From positions 337,290 through 401,289 of the forward strand of contig JAEKKJ010000008.1 of assembly GCA_019510435.1 (NCBI GenBank): a stretch of DNA of 64,000 nucleotides. The letters are read 5' to 3'. Origin of the DNA: Caulobacterales bacterium. Lineage in GTDB: Bacteria; Pseudomonadota; Alphaproteobacteria; Caulobacterales; Caulobacteraceae. Position 1 is the stretch's first letter, and each line of letters begins with the position of its first letter. The notes under the pieces were generated by a model. The model searched no databases. It was not told the origin of the DNA and worked only from the letters and a program-made list of their open reading frames with translations. This document shows, in pieces, positions 15,269-23,812 of this stretch. The position numbers were made by a program, and so were the translations under genes.

Positions 15269-16665
15269 CGAAGCTCGCCGACCCGTTCGCCGACTCGCCG
15301 CTGCTGGCGCGCTTCGCGGGGCTGAGCCGGCCGGAGCTGGAGGCGCTGCAGCTCTCCAAGCTGCGCCGCCAGATGGCGCGGCTGGAGCGGACCAGCGCAT
15401 ACTACGCCGAGCGACTGCGCCAGGCGGGGCTGACGGCGGAAGGGATCACGTCGCTGGCCCAGTTCGCCGAGCGGTTTCCGACCTCGTCCAAGGCCGACTT
15501 CCTGGCCGACCAGCAGGCGCATCCGCCGTTCGGCGCGCGGCTGGGGATCGCGCGCGAGCAGGTGGCGCTGGTGAACATGACCGGCGGCACGTCGGGCCAA
15601 GGCCAGGAGACCTACGGCCGCAGCCAGCGCGACGTGCACCAGCTGGGCTATCTGCACGCCCTGCCGTGGGTGATGGCGGGGCTGCGGCCGGGCGACGTGG
15701 CGGTGAACTGCGTGCCGGCGGGCGGCATGACCACCGGGGGCTGGGGGCCGGGCGAGGGCCTGCGGATCATCGGCGCCACGGCCTTCCACGTGGGCGGCGG
15801 GCTCTCCACCGACGCCAAGATCGACCTGATGCTGAAGCTGGGCGGGGTGAACTTCATCTACGCCTCGACCAACTACCTGCACACCCTGACCGAGGCGCTG
15901 CTGGGCCGCGGGATCACGCCGCGCGAGGCGTTCCCGGACATGCACGGCCTGTTCATCGCCGCCGAGGGCTATCCGCTGGAGTGGGCGGGCAAGATCGAGG
16001 AACACTGGGGCTGCCGCCTGCAGGAGGGCTATGGCTCGACGCAGTGCAACGGCTTCGGCGGGTCCACCGGCTCTGCGGGCGTGTTCGGCGAGGGCGGCGG
16101 GCGCGGCCTGATCCGGCTGTTCGAATGGGAGACCCTGTTCGAGGTGGTGGATCCGGACACCCTGCAGCCGACGGCCTCGGGCGAGGTGGGCGAGCTGGTG
16201 GCCACCAACCTGTCGGTAGAGGGCAGCCCGGTGATCCGCTTCCGCACGGGCGATGCGGCCCGCTATGTCAGCTGGAAGGACGCCGCGGGCGGGACCTGCT
16301 GGAACGCCATCGAGGCCGGCTCCATCGGCCGGTTCGACGACATGATGAAGATCCGCGGCAACAACGTCTGGCCCACGGCGGTGGACGCCGCCGTCTTCGC
16401 CCACGACCAGGTGTTCGACTATGCGGGCCGGGTCTACACGGAAGGCGGCAAGACCGAGATCGAGGTGCGGCTGGCCTTCGCGGATCATTGCGCGGACATG
16501 CCGGACGAGGGCCGGGCCGAGGTGATCGCCTCGGTGCGGGAGGCCATCAAGGGGCGCACCAACGTGTGGATGCAGGTGGTGGAGTGCCGGCGCGCGGACC
16601 TGCCGGAGTTCGCCTACAAGGCCCGGCGCTGGAAGGACGAGCGCCAGCAGGGGTACCGGCTGTGA
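15265..16665 (+). CDS. PaaK-like CoA ligase (adenylate-forming)
   Basis: I start the gene at the ATG at 15265, which overlaps the DUF35 stop, giving 466 residues; the longer frame beginning inside the DUF35 gene is an artefact. MTGGTSGQGQETYGRS (about 105-120) corresponds to the ATP-binding loop of phenylacetate-CoA ligases. EGYGSTQCNGFG is the adenylate-side motif, IRFRTGDAARY the hinge motif, and IGRFDDMMKIRGNNVWP the PaaK C-terminal signature. PaaK-type enzymes activate aryl or short substituted acids with ATP and CoA. Its place in the operon suggests that it starts or restarts the CoA pathway served by the crotonase and aldolase-like proteins. Confidence 0.87.
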   Translation: MTKLADPFADSPLLARFAGLSRPELEALQLSKLRRQMARLERTSAYYAERLRQAGLTAEGITSLAQFAERFPTSSKADFLADQQAHPPFGARLGIAREQVALVNMTGGTSGQGQETYGRSQRDVHQLGYLHALPWVMAGLRPGDVAVNCVPAGGMTTGGWGPGEGLRIIGATAFHVGGGLSTDAKIDLMLKLGGVNFIYASTNYLHTLTEALLGRGITPREAFPDMHGLFIAAEGYPLEWAGKIEEHWGCRLQEGYGSTQCNGFGGSTGSAGVFGEGGGRGLIRLFEWETLFEVVDPDTLQPTASGEVGELVATNLSVEGSPVIRFRTGDAARYVSWKDAAGGTCWNAIEAGSIGRFDDMMKIRGNNVWPTAVDAAVFAHDQVFDYAGRVYTEGGKTEIEVRLAFADHCADMPDEGRAEVIASVREAIKGRTNVWMQVVECRRADLPEFAYKARRWKDERQQGYRL

Positions 16666-16676
16666 CGGAGAGGTCC

Positions 16677-16835
16677 ATGGGCGAACCCGACGACGATGCG
16701 GTGCTGCGGGCGATGCGCACCGAGGCCGAGCGGCTGGCGACCAGCGGCGACGCCCTGCTCCGGGGGCAGTACGAATACCTGCGGGCGCGGATCGACGCCC
16801 TGATCGAGCTGCGGCGCGTCTCGGGCGCGGACTGA
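16677..16835 (+). CDS. Small conserved-context protein, 52 residues
   Basis: An ATG at 16677 preceded by GGAGAGG opens a 52-codon frame that ends 14 bases before the SDR start. It begins MGEPDDDAVLRAMRTEAERL and ends IDALIELRRVSGAD. It is predicted to be two amphipathic helices with no cysteine or membrane segment. Good ribosome site, operon spacing and lack of overlap with any other real gene support it. I do not recognise the family. It may be a small partner of the neighbouring ligase or thiolase-like protein. Confidence 0.65.
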   Translation: MGEPDDDAVLRAMRTEAERLATSGDALLRGQYEYLRARIDALIELRRVSGAD

Positions 16836-16849
16836 CTGCGGAGGACGCC

Positions 16850-17614
16850 ATGGGGGATCGGTTCCGGCTGGACGGCCTGACCGCCGTCGTCACCGGCGGC
16901 GGGGGTGGCGTGGGTGCGGCGGGGGCTGAGGCCTTGGCGCAGGCCGGCGCCGACGTGGTGCTGATCGCCCGCAACCGCGCCAAGCTGGAGGCCGCGGCCG
17001 GGTCGGTGGAAGCCCAGGGCCGCCGCGCCTGGATCGTGGAAGCGGACGTCACCGATGCGGCCTCGGTCAAGGCTGCGGCCGACCAGATCGCCGCCGAGGC
17101 CGGCAAGGTCGACATCCTGTTCAACAACGCGGGCGTCACCTCGCCCAAGACGCTCTTCGACCTGCCGCCCGAGGAGTTCCGGCGCATCCTGGACGTCAAT
17201 GTCAGCGGGGCCTTCCTGTGCGCCCAGGCCTTCGCGCCGGGGATGGTGGCGCGGCGCTTCGGCCGGATCATCAACATGGGTTCGATCCTGTCCGGCCGCG
17301 GCATGGCCTCGCGGACGGCCTACAGCGCCAGCAAGGCGGGGCTGGCCAATCTGGGCGCGGCGCTGGCCTTCGAGCTGGGCCCGCATGGCGTGACGGTGAA
17401 CACCCTGGGCGCGACGGTGGTGGTCACCGACCTCAACCGCGAACTGGTGCGCACCCAGCCGGAGCTCTACGGCCAGGTGGTGAAGCGCACGGCGCTGGGT
17501 CGGCTGGGGGAGCTGGCGGACCTGACCGGAGTGCTGGTGTTCCTGGCCTCGGACGCGGCGCGGTTCATCACCGGCCAGACGCTGTACGTGGACGGGGGTT
17601 ATACGGCGGGCTGA
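16850..17614 (+). CDS. SDR family oxidoreductase
   Basis: The protein has 254 residues with a classical short-chain dehydrogenase layout: the dinucleotide loop TGGGGGVG at residues 15-22, NNAG at about 90, the catalytic serine in NMGSILSGRG, and YSASKAG with the catalytic Tyr/Lys. A C-terminal DGGYTAG closes the substrate pocket. Such enzymes oxidise or reduce hydroxyl/keto groups; in a CoA operon a 3-hydroxyacyl-CoA dehydrogenase or keto-reductase role is plausible. It is the last gene of the GntR-controlled operon, 14 bases after the 52-residue gene and just upstream of a palindromic repeat. Confidence 0.88.
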   Translation: MGDRFRLDGLTAVVTGGGGGVGAAGAEALAQAGADVVLIARNRAKLEAAAGSVEAQGRRAWIVEADVTDAASVKAAADQIAAEAGKVDILFNNAGVTSPKTLFDLPPEEFRRILDVNVSGAFLCAQAFAPGMVARRFGRIINMGSILSGRGMASRTAYSASKAGLANLGAALAFELGPHGVTVNTLGATVVVTDLNRELVRTQPELYGQVVKRTALGRLGELADLTGVLVFLASDAARFITGQTLYVDGGYTAG

Positions 17615-17640
17615 CCGGGCGCGGTCGCAGCGCGATCCCA

Positions 17641-17813
17641 ACGCCCCCTCCACCGCTTCGCTGCGCCCTCAGCGCCCCCTCCACCCCTTCGGGGTCCCCC
17701 TCCCCCGTAAACGGGGGAGGAACTGGATCTACGCAGCGGGCGAGGAACTGGACTCTAGTTCCTCCCCCGCGCCACCGGGGGAGGGGGACCCCGAAGGGGT
17801 GGAGGGGGCGCTG
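17641..17813. repeat. Dispersed palindromic repeat with an extra truncated end
   Basis: The arms CAGCGCCCCCTCCACCCCTT (from 17670) and a matching reverse complement ending GGTGGAGGGGGCGCTG (17813) form a long inverted repeat. The inner stems CCTCCCCC/GGGGGAGG flank a short centre. A truncated extra left end, CGCCCCCTCCACCGCTTCG, precedes it at 17642-17660. The element exactly fills the gap between two convergent SDR genes and could act as a two-way terminator. Other copies are at 1965-2174, 33449-33567 and 37834-37966. Confidence 0.85.
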
Positions 17814-17816
17814 CAG

Positions 17817-18560
17817 CTACCCCAGCATCGCCCGCAGGCGCTCGCTGCGCGCCACATACATCCCCGCCAGGTCCGCGTGGGTGGAGATCAGGAAGCCGCC
17901 GCGGCAGACGCCGGCGAAGATCAGGTCGGCGGCGCGCTCGGCGGGCATGACGGTGGGCGAGGCGCTGGCGACGCCCTTGCCGAGGATGGCGGTGGCGACG
18001 CCGCCCGGGGCGATCAGCGAGACCCCGACCGGCGTCTCCGCCAGCTCCGCGGCCAGCGCCTCGGCCAGGGGCAGGAGGGCGTGCTTGCTGGCGGTGTAGG
18101 CGCCGATGCCGTCGAAGATGACCAGCGAGGCCTGGGAGCCGGTGATGGCCACCTGCGAGCGCTCGGCCTGGGCCGTGAGGCGCGGCAGGAAGGCCTGGAC
18201 CGTGGCGATGGCGCCCAGGACATTGATCTCGAAGATCAGCCGCAGTTCGTCCAGGAACTGGGTGGAGATCGGGCGGCGCCGCGCGATGCCGGCGTTGGCG
18301 AAGACCAGGGCGATGGAGCCCTGGGTTCGCCCTGCGAAGACCGCCAGCGCCGCCGGATCGCGCACGTCGAGCACGGCGGTCGCCACCTCGGCGCCCGCCG
18401 TGCGCGCCGCGTCGGCGGTGGCCTCGAGCCCTGCCGCGTCGGTGTCGCAGATCGCCAGCGCCATGCCTTCGGCCGCGGCCTTCAGCGCCAGGGCCCGGCC
18501 GATGCCGCTGGCCGCGCCGGTGATCACGGCCGTGCGGCCCTGCAGCGATAGCTCCGTCAT
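17817..18560 (-). CDS. SDR family oxidoreductase
   Basis: The protein has 247 residues with a classical SDR layout: TGAASGIG (residues 15-22), the acidic NAD-selective residue in CDTDAAG, ANAG at about 89, the catalytic serine region TGSQASL, and YTASKHALL with Tyr/Lys. The C-terminal PGGVATAILGKG loop is normal. It starts 10 bases after the LLM oxidoreductase stop and forms a two-gene operon with it. It probably acts on the product of the flavin enzyme, or on an alcohol before it. The substrate is unknown. Confidence 0.87.
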   Translation of the reverse strand: MTELSLQGRTAVITGAASGIGRALALKAAAEGMALAICDTDAAGLEATADAARTAGAEVATAVLDVRDPAALAVFAGRTQGSIALVFANAGIARRRPISTQFLDELRLIFEINVLGAIATVQAFLPRLTAQAERSQVAITGSQASLVIFDGIGAYTASKHALLPLAEALAAELAETPVGVSLIAPGGVATAILGKGVASASPTVMPAERAADLIFAGVCRGGFLISTHADLAGMYVARSERLRAMLG

Positions 18561-18569
18561 CCCCCCAGC

Positions 18570-19700
18570 CTAGCGGAAGTGCGGGATCACGTGCGTGCCG
18601 ATCTTGCGCAGGGTCTCCAGCTGGGCCCACTGGGGCACGGTGCCCATGTTGGTCATGAACAGGATCTCGTCGGCGCCGGCGTCGATCAGTTGCTGGACGT
18701 AGTCGATGCACTTGGCGACGTCGCCATAGGCGTTGTCGGCCGAGAGGATGCCTTCGCTGGGCCGGCGGCCGCCCTCGTCGGGGCGCAGCTCCATGGTCAG
18801 GGTCTCGGAGGCCAGCTTGCTGGTGATGATGGTGTTGGTGCCGGCCTCGAGCAGTTCCTCGCCCCAGGCGTCCGGGTCGGGCTTGGGGCCGCCGCCGTAC
18901 CAGTAGTTGAGCGACTCGTAGAAGTAGCGCTGGCCGCGGATGCCGATGCGGCGGGCCTCTTCGGCGTCGTCCAGCACGATGGTGGGGCAGAGGGCGGCCA
19001 GGTGCCGGATCGGGCGGTAGCCGACCTGTTCGGCCGGGTCGCGGCTGTCCCAGGCCTCCTTGTAGGCGGCGTTCTTCTTGGCCACCTCGGCCGGGCCGCC
19101 GAAACCGAGCACCAGGGCGCCCATGCCGCGCTTGCCCGCCCGCACCAGGGTGTCGGGGTTGGTGCAGGCCAGGTACATCGGCGGGTGCGGCGACTGGAAC
19201 GGCTTGGGATGGATCGGCCGGGGCGGCACCTGGATGTGCTGGCCGGCGAACTCGACCTCGTCCTCCACGAACATCCGCGGGATCAGGTACATGGCCTCGT
19301 CGATCAGCGGTTGCAGGGCCTTCAGGTCGTAGCCGTAGGCGCCGGCCTCCTGCTGGCTGCCGCCCTTGCCGACGCCGAAGTGCACCCGGCCCTTGGAGAG
19401 CAGGTCCAGGGTGGCGATGCGCTCGGCCACCTTGATCGGGTGGTTCATGTTGGGCATCAGGCAGACCACGCCGTGGCCGATGCCGATGCGGCTGGTCTTG
19501 CCGGCGACGAAGGCGAGGAAGGTCTCCGGCGCGCTCATGTGGGCGTAGTGGGTGAGCGAGGTGTGCTCTACGCACCAGACCACGTCGAAGCCCAGGGTCT
19601 CGGCCAGCAGAGCCTGCTCGACCAGCTCGTCGAACACCTGGCGCTCGCCGCGGGGCGAGGCGTCCACGGTCTGGGCCTCGAAGATCAGCGAAAACCGCAT
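18570..19700 (-). CDS. LLM class flavin-dependent oxidoreductase (luciferase-like monooxygenase)
   Basis: The 376-residue protein has the bacterial-luciferase TIM-barrel pattern: MRFSLIFEAQ at the start, LGFDVVWCVEHTSLTHYAHM near 35-55, GIGHGVVCLMPNMNHPIKVA near 70-90, and GRVHFGVGKGGS near 105-115. Members use FMNH2 or F420 with oxygen to oxidise alkanals, terpenes, sulfonates and similar compounds. No flavin reductase gene is next to it, so reduced flavin would come from elsewhere. The start ATG has a strong AGGAGG site. It is divergent from a LysR-type gene, which probably controls it, and is followed by an SDR gene. Confidence 0.88.
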   Translation of the reverse strand: MRFSLIFEAQTVDASPRGERQVFDELVEQALLAETLGFDVVWCVEHTSLTHYAHMSAPETFLAFVAGKTSRIGIGHGVVCLMPNMNHPIKVAERIATLDLLSKGRVHFGVGKGGSQQEAGAYGYDLKALQPLIDEAMYLIPRMFVEDEVEFAGQHIQVPPRPIHPKPFQSPHPPMYLACTNPDTLVRAGKRGMGALVLGFGGPAEVAKKNAAYKEAWDSRDPAEQVGYRPIRHLAALCPTIVLDDAEEARRIGIRGQRYFYESLNYWYGGGPKPDPDAWGEELLEAGTNTIITSKLASETLTMELRPDEGGRRPSEGILSADNAYGDVAKCIDYVQQLIDAGADEILFMTNMGTVPQWAQLETLRKIGTHVIPHFR

Positions 19701-19836
19701 TGCGGCCGTTCCTCCTGCAATCTTTTATGAGATTGTCCTGTCGCCGCGGCCCGGGAACAAATGCTATTGCAGGGCAAGAGCGATCGGTTTTGGGCAATCG
19801 GGGCCGGGCTGAGATCGCGAAGTTGGATGCCGGGGC

Positions 19837-20733
19837 GTGATCACCAAGCATTTCCCCTTCTTCCTCGCGGCCGTGGAGGAGCAGAGCTTCCACAAGGCCG
19901 CCCAGCGGCTGCACATCGCCCAGTCGGCGCTGTCGCGGCGGATCGGCGACCTGGAGCGCGAGCTGGGCGTGACGCTGTTCGAGCGGCAGGCCCGCGGCGT
20001 GCGGCCGACCGCGGCCGGGCGGGCGCTGGCGCAGGACGTGCGCCGGATCATGATCGATGTGGAGCAGACCGAGCGCCGGGTGCGGCGCGTGGCCGAGGGC
20101 GGCCTCGGGCTGCTGCGCATCAGCTTCACCGAGGGCATGGTGCGCCGGCCGCTGCTGCCGGCGGCCATCCGCCGCTTCCGCGCCGCCTATCCGGACGTCG
20201 ACCTGCGCTTCGCCCCCATGGTCTCGGAGTCCCAGCGCGAGAAGCTGCGCCAGGGCGAGCTGGAGGTGGGGTTCGTCTTCGAGGAGGGCGGCGACCGCGA
20301 GGAGTTCGAGCTGCGCGAGGTGGGCATGCACAACTTCGTGCTGGTGCTGCCCCTGGACCATCCGCTGGTGGACGCGCCGGCGATCCGGCTGGCGGACCTA
20401 GCGCAGGAGAAGTTCATCTGGCCCTCGCGGCAGATGTCGCCGCGGCTGTTCAACCGCATGCTGGCGGTCTGCCAGGCGCGGGCGTTCACGCCGGACATCG
20501 TGGTGGAGGTGGCCGCGGTGGACGTGGCCTACAGCCTGGTGGCGGCGGGCATGGGCGTGGCCCTGGTGATCACCGCCCATCCCGGCCGCGAGCCCACCGA
20601 CGTGGCGCTGCGGCGGATCGAGGACTTCGACGTGCCGATGCCGCTGTCGATGATCTGGCGGCGCAACAATCCCTCGCCGGTGCTGGCCAATTTCGTGCAG
20701 GCAGTGGAGGCGGCGCAGGCGGAGGCGGGGTGA
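19837..20733 (+). CDS. LysR-family transcriptional regulator
   Basis: The protein has 298 residues from a GTG. The winged helix-turn-helix lies at about residues 1-60 (EEQSFHKAAQRLHIAQSALS, then RRIGDLERELGVTLFER). It is followed by the two-lobed periplasmic-binding-like effector domain (GLLRISFTEGM ... YSLVAAGMGVALV). Length and layout are normal for the family. It is divergent from the LLM oxidoreductase/SDR pair across a 136-base gap, the classic arrangement for LysR control of the neighbouring operon with negative autoregulation. Confidence 0.9.
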   Translation: MITKHFPFFLAAVEEQSFHKAAQRLHIAQSALSRRIGDLERELGVTLFERQARGVRPTAAGRALAQDVRRIMIDVEQTERRVRRVAEGGLGLLRISFTEGMVRRPLLPAAIRRFRAAYPDVDLRFAPMVSESQREKLRQGELEVGFVFEEGGDREEFELREVGMHNFVLVLPLDHPLVDAPAIRLADLAQEKFIWPSRQMSPRLFNRMLAVCQARAFTPDIVVEVAAVDVAYSLVAAGMGVALVITAHPGREPTDVALRRIEDFDVPMPLSMIWRRNNPSPVLANFVQAVEAAQAEAG

Positions 20734-20786
20734 CGGCGCGGCTGTGTCCTCACGGGTAGGCCCTGCGCGCCGCAGGCGCTGTCCTT

Positions 20787-20885
20787 TTTGTCCACGAACC
20801 ACACGAAAAACACGAACGGAGCCAGTCGGCCTGGCCGTGGGATCTGGCCGCACCTGTTCGTGTTTTTCGTGTGGTTCGTGGACGA
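20787..20885. repeat. Long near-perfect inverted repeat (CCACGAACCACACGAAAAA family)
   Basis: The left arm starts TTTGTCCACGAACCACACGA (20787) and the right arm ends GTGTGGTTCGTGGACGAA (20885). The arms pair over about 31 bases with a roughly 33-base GC-rich centre. It lies between the LysR gene and the IorAB-type genes. It resembles the REP/ERIC-like intergenic palindromes of proteobacteria but differs from the other two repeat types in this window. Confidence 0.8.
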
Positions 20886-20935
20886 ATCTTGCTGAGCCGC
20901 CGCTCCGCGGCGTCTCCTAGGGTCCGCGCTCGTTT

Positions 20936-20965
20936 ACATATAAAAGATAGCAGGTATAGGATTGC
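20936..20965 (+). promoter_or_regulatory. AT-rich promoter/operator candidate upstream of the IorAB-type genes
   Basis: ATATAAAAGATAGCAGGTAT lies about 85 bases upstream of the small-subunit start and resembles TATTAAAGATAGCTGGTAT at 189-207 upstream of the Coq4-like gene. It is the only AT-rich segment in this gap and is the best candidate for the promoter or a shared regulator site. Confidence 0.4.
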
Positions 20966-21028
20966 GTTCAGGCTGGCGCAGCGAACGACCGGCCCTGGGA
21001 GTGAGACTATGACCTGCGGGCGGGGCCG

Positions 21029-21490
21029 ATGGGCCTGAAGCTGCGTATCAATGGCCAGGCGCACGAGGTGGAGGCCGATCCGGCGACGCCGCTGCTGTGG
21101 GTGTTGCGCGACCACCTGGGGATGACCGGGACCAAGTTCGGCTGTGGTGCGGCGCAGTGCGGGGCCTGCACCGTGCATGTGGACGGCGTCGCGACCCGCT
21201 CGTGCCTGCTGCCCGCCCAGGCGGTGCAGGGGATGGAGATCACCACCATCGAGGGGCTGTCGCCGGACGGGCGCCATCCGCTGCAGACCGCCTGGGTGGA
21301 GCTGAACGTGCCGCAGTGCGGCTACTGCCAAGCCGGGATGATCATGGCCGCGGCGGCGCTGCTGAAGGCCAAGCCCAAGCCCACCGACGCCGACATCTCC
21401 GCCGGGGTGGACAACCTCTGCCGCTGCGGGACCTATCCGCGCATCCGCGCCGCCATCCATCGCGCCGCCGGCCAGGCCAAGCCCGCATGA
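21029..21490 (+). CDS. [2Fe-2S] subunit of a molybdenum hydroxylase (IorA type)
   Basis: The protein has 153 residues. It has an N-terminal plant-type ferredoxin domain ([17 protein letters not shown] with the following Cys) and a C-terminal helical [2Fe-2S] domain ([13 protein letters not shown] and [13 protein letters not shown]). All eight cluster cysteines are in place. This is the small subunit of xanthine-dehydrogenase-family enzymes of the isoquinoline 1-oxidoreductase group and passes electrons from the molybdenum site. Its stop overlaps the start of the large subunit (ATGA). No FAD subunit is encoded nearby, so electrons probably go to a cytochrome or quinone. Confidence 0.92.
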   Translation: MGLKLRINGQAHEVEADPATPLLWVLRDHLGMTGTKFGCGAAQCGACTVHVDGVATRSCLLPAQAVQGMEITTIEGLSPDGRHPLQTAWVELNVPQCGYCQAGMIMAAAALLKAKPKPTDADISAGVDNLCRCGTYPRIRAAIHRAAGQAKPA

Positions 21491-23712
21491 GCGCCGACCG
21501 CCGCCAGTTCCTGATCGGCGCTGTCGCCACCGCAGCGGGCGGCATGGCCCTCGGCTTCCTGCCCGAGAGCGCAGCCGCGGCGGACGGGGCGGCGCCCGAG
21601 CTGACGCCCTGGCTGATCATCGAGCCGGACGACACGGTGATCCTGCGGCTGCCGGCGCCGGAGTTCGGCAACGGCGCCATGACCCAGCAGGCCGCGGCCA
21701 TCGTCGAGGAGCTGGCCTGCGACTGGTCGAAGGTGAGGCCGGAGTTCGCCTCGGCCACCCGCGACTACACCGCCTTCAGCGTCTATTCCGTGGTGCCCCA
21801 GGCCGCGGCGTTCTTCGGCGGGCGCTCGACATTCCTGATGCGGGTGATGGGGCTGCAGAAGGTGGGCGCGACGGCGCGCCAGCGGCTGGTCACGGCGGCG
21901 GCGGCGGAGTGGGGCGTCCCGGTGGTCGAGGTCACCGCCGCCAACAGCGTGCTGACCCATGCGCCCAGCGGACGGACCCTGCGCTACGGCGAGGTGGCGG
22001 CGAAGGCGGCGGCTCTGGGCCCCGTCGCCGTGCCCGCGATCAAGCCGCCGTCCGCCTGGACCCAACTGGGCAAGACCGCGCCCGGCAAGCTGAACAATCC
22101 GCAGATCGTCGACGGCTCGCTCACCTACGGCATGGACGTGCGCGTGCCGGGGATGGTCTACGCCGCCCTGCTGCAGTCGCCGGTGCACGGCGGGCGGCTG
22201 AAGCGCTACGACGCGGCCAAGGTCAAGGCCATGCCCGGGGTGCTGGCGGTGGTCACCGTCGACCCGGACGAGGCGCGGGGCGTGGCGATGATGTCCAACG
22301 CACCGTACGGCTACGCCCTGACCGCGCCGCGGGCCGCGGTGGCGGTGATCGCCGAGCACTTCTGGCAGGCCAAGACGGCGATGGAGGCGCTGCCGGTGGA
22401 GTGGGAGGACGGGCACGGCGCGCGCTGGGCCTCCACCCAGCAGCTCTATGACGCCGCCGTCGCCGCCCTGGACCACGACCAGGACGCCCGGGTGGAGCGC
22501 GCGGCCGGCGACGTGGCCGACATTCACAAGGCGGCGAAGGTGGTCGAGCAGACCTACCTCACGCCCTGGTGTGACCAGGCTCCGCTGGAGCCGCTGAACG
22601 GCACGGCCCTGGTCACGGCGGACAAGGTGGAGGTCTGGCACCCGGCGCAGAACTCGCAGCAGGCGTTCTGGGTGGCGTCGGACGAGTCCGGCATGCCGCC
22701 GGAGCGGGTGGTGTTCCACCAGACCTATGTGGGCGGCGCGTTCGGGCGGCGGCTGGAGAGCGACGACGTGCGGATGGTGGTGGCCATCGCCAAGCGCTTC
22801 CCGGGCCGGCCGGTGCACGTGATCTGGACGCGCGAGGAGATGATGCGGCAGGGCAAGTACCGCCCGATGGTGGCCGCCAAGCTGACCGCGGCCCTGGACG
22901 AGAAGACTGGCCTGCCGAGCGCGGTGGTGGCCCGCCAGGCCGCACGCGGGCACTACCCGCGCTTCGCCGACACCGCCTATTTCATGGGGCCGATCCCCAA
23001 TGTGCGGGTGGACGCGCGCGAGCTGGCGAATGTGCATGTGACGCCGGGGCCGTACCGGGGGCCGGGCTACAACTCCTACGGCTTCATCCAGGAGACCTTC
23101 ATCGACGAGTGCGCCCATGCGGCCGGCGCCGACCCGCTGGACTACCGCCTGCGGCTCCTGGCGACCTGGCCGAACGCGGGCTGGGCCAAGGCGCTGAAGG
23201 AGGCGGCGACCCAGGCCGGCTGGGGCAAGAAGCTGCCGAAGGGCGTGGGCCAGGGGCTGGCGATCTGCGGCTGGGGCCTGAACGGCACCGCCAAGGCCGG
23301 CACCTGCGTGGCGGTGGTGGCCACCGTGGAGGTGACGCCCAAGGGCGCGCTCACCGTGCGCCAGCTGGACGCGGCCTTCGACTGCGGCCGGGTGATGAAC
23401 CACGACGCGGTGGCCAACCTGATGGAAGGCGGGCTGATCTTCGGCCTCAACATGGCGCTGAACGAGGAGATGACGGTCAAGGACGGCCGGATGGTCGAGG
23501 GCAACTTCGACACCTATCCGGTGCTGCGGATGGCCCAGGCGCCGAAGATCAACGTCCACTTCGGCGGGCTGTCCGGCGCCGACCGCTACGCCGAGATGGG
23601 CGAGCCGCCGGTGGCGCCGGTGGGACCGGCGGTGGGCAATGCGATCTTCCGGGCCACCGGCAAGCGCCTGCGCCGCACGCCGTTCCTGAAGCAGGACCTG
23701 AGCTGGGCCTGA
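21487..23712 (+). CDS. Molybdopterin-binding subunit of a molybdenum hydroxylase (IorB type)
   Basis: The protein has 741 residues. It starts with a Tat-type signal ([20 protein letters not shown]), so the enzyme is probably exported folded to the periplasm together with the small subunit. The body shows the molybdopterin-binding segments [18 protein letters not shown] and [18 protein letters not shown], and the catalytic glutamate near the C-terminus in [20 protein letters not shown]. IorAB-type enzymes hydroxylate N-heteroaromatics or oxidise aldehydes with water as oxygen source. The substrate cannot be told from sequence. It is translationally coupled to the small subunit. Confidence 0.92.
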   Translation: MSADRRQFLIGAVATAAGGMALGFLPESAAAADGAAPELTPWLIIEPDDTVILRLPAPEFGNGAMTQQAAAIVEELACDWSKVRPEFASATRDYTAFSVYSVVPQAAAFFGGRSTFLMRVMGLQKVGATARQRLVTAAAAEWGVPVVEVTAANSVLTHAPSGRTLRYGEVAAKAAALGPVAVPAIKPPSAWTQLGKTAPGKLNNPQIVDGSLTYGMDVRVPGMVYAALLQSPVHGGRLKRYDAAKVKAMPGVLAVVTVDPDEARGVAMMSNAPYGYALTAPRAAVAVIAEHFWQAKTAMEALPVEWEDGHGARWASTQQLYDAAVAALDHDQDARVERAAGDVADIHKAAKVVEQTYLTPWCDQAPLEPLNGTALVTADKVEVWHPAQNSQQAFWVASDESGMPPERVVFHQTYVGGAFGRRLESDDVRMVVAIAKRFPGRPVHVIWTREEMMRQGKYRPMVAAKLTAALDEKTGLPSAVVARQAARGHYPRFADTAYFMGPIPNVRVDARELANVHVTPGPYRGPGYNSYGFIQETFIDECAHAAGADPLDYRLRLLATWPNAGWAKALKEAATQAGWGKKLPKGVGQGLAICGWGLNGTAKAGTCVAVVATVEVTPKGALTVRQLDAAFDCGRVMNHDAVANLMEGGLIFGLNMALNEEMTVKDGRMVEGNFDTYPVLRMAQAPKINVHFGGLSGADRYAEMGEPPVAPVGPAVGNAIFRATGKRLRRTPFLKQDLSWA

Positions 23713-23812
23713 TCGGCCAGGCCGGCTTGTCCGCGCGGGCGAGGCTGCTATTTGTCTGAGTATTGGGGCGCGCTTGTGGTGCGCGCCCGACCGGACGAAG
23801 CCGAGAGCCCCC

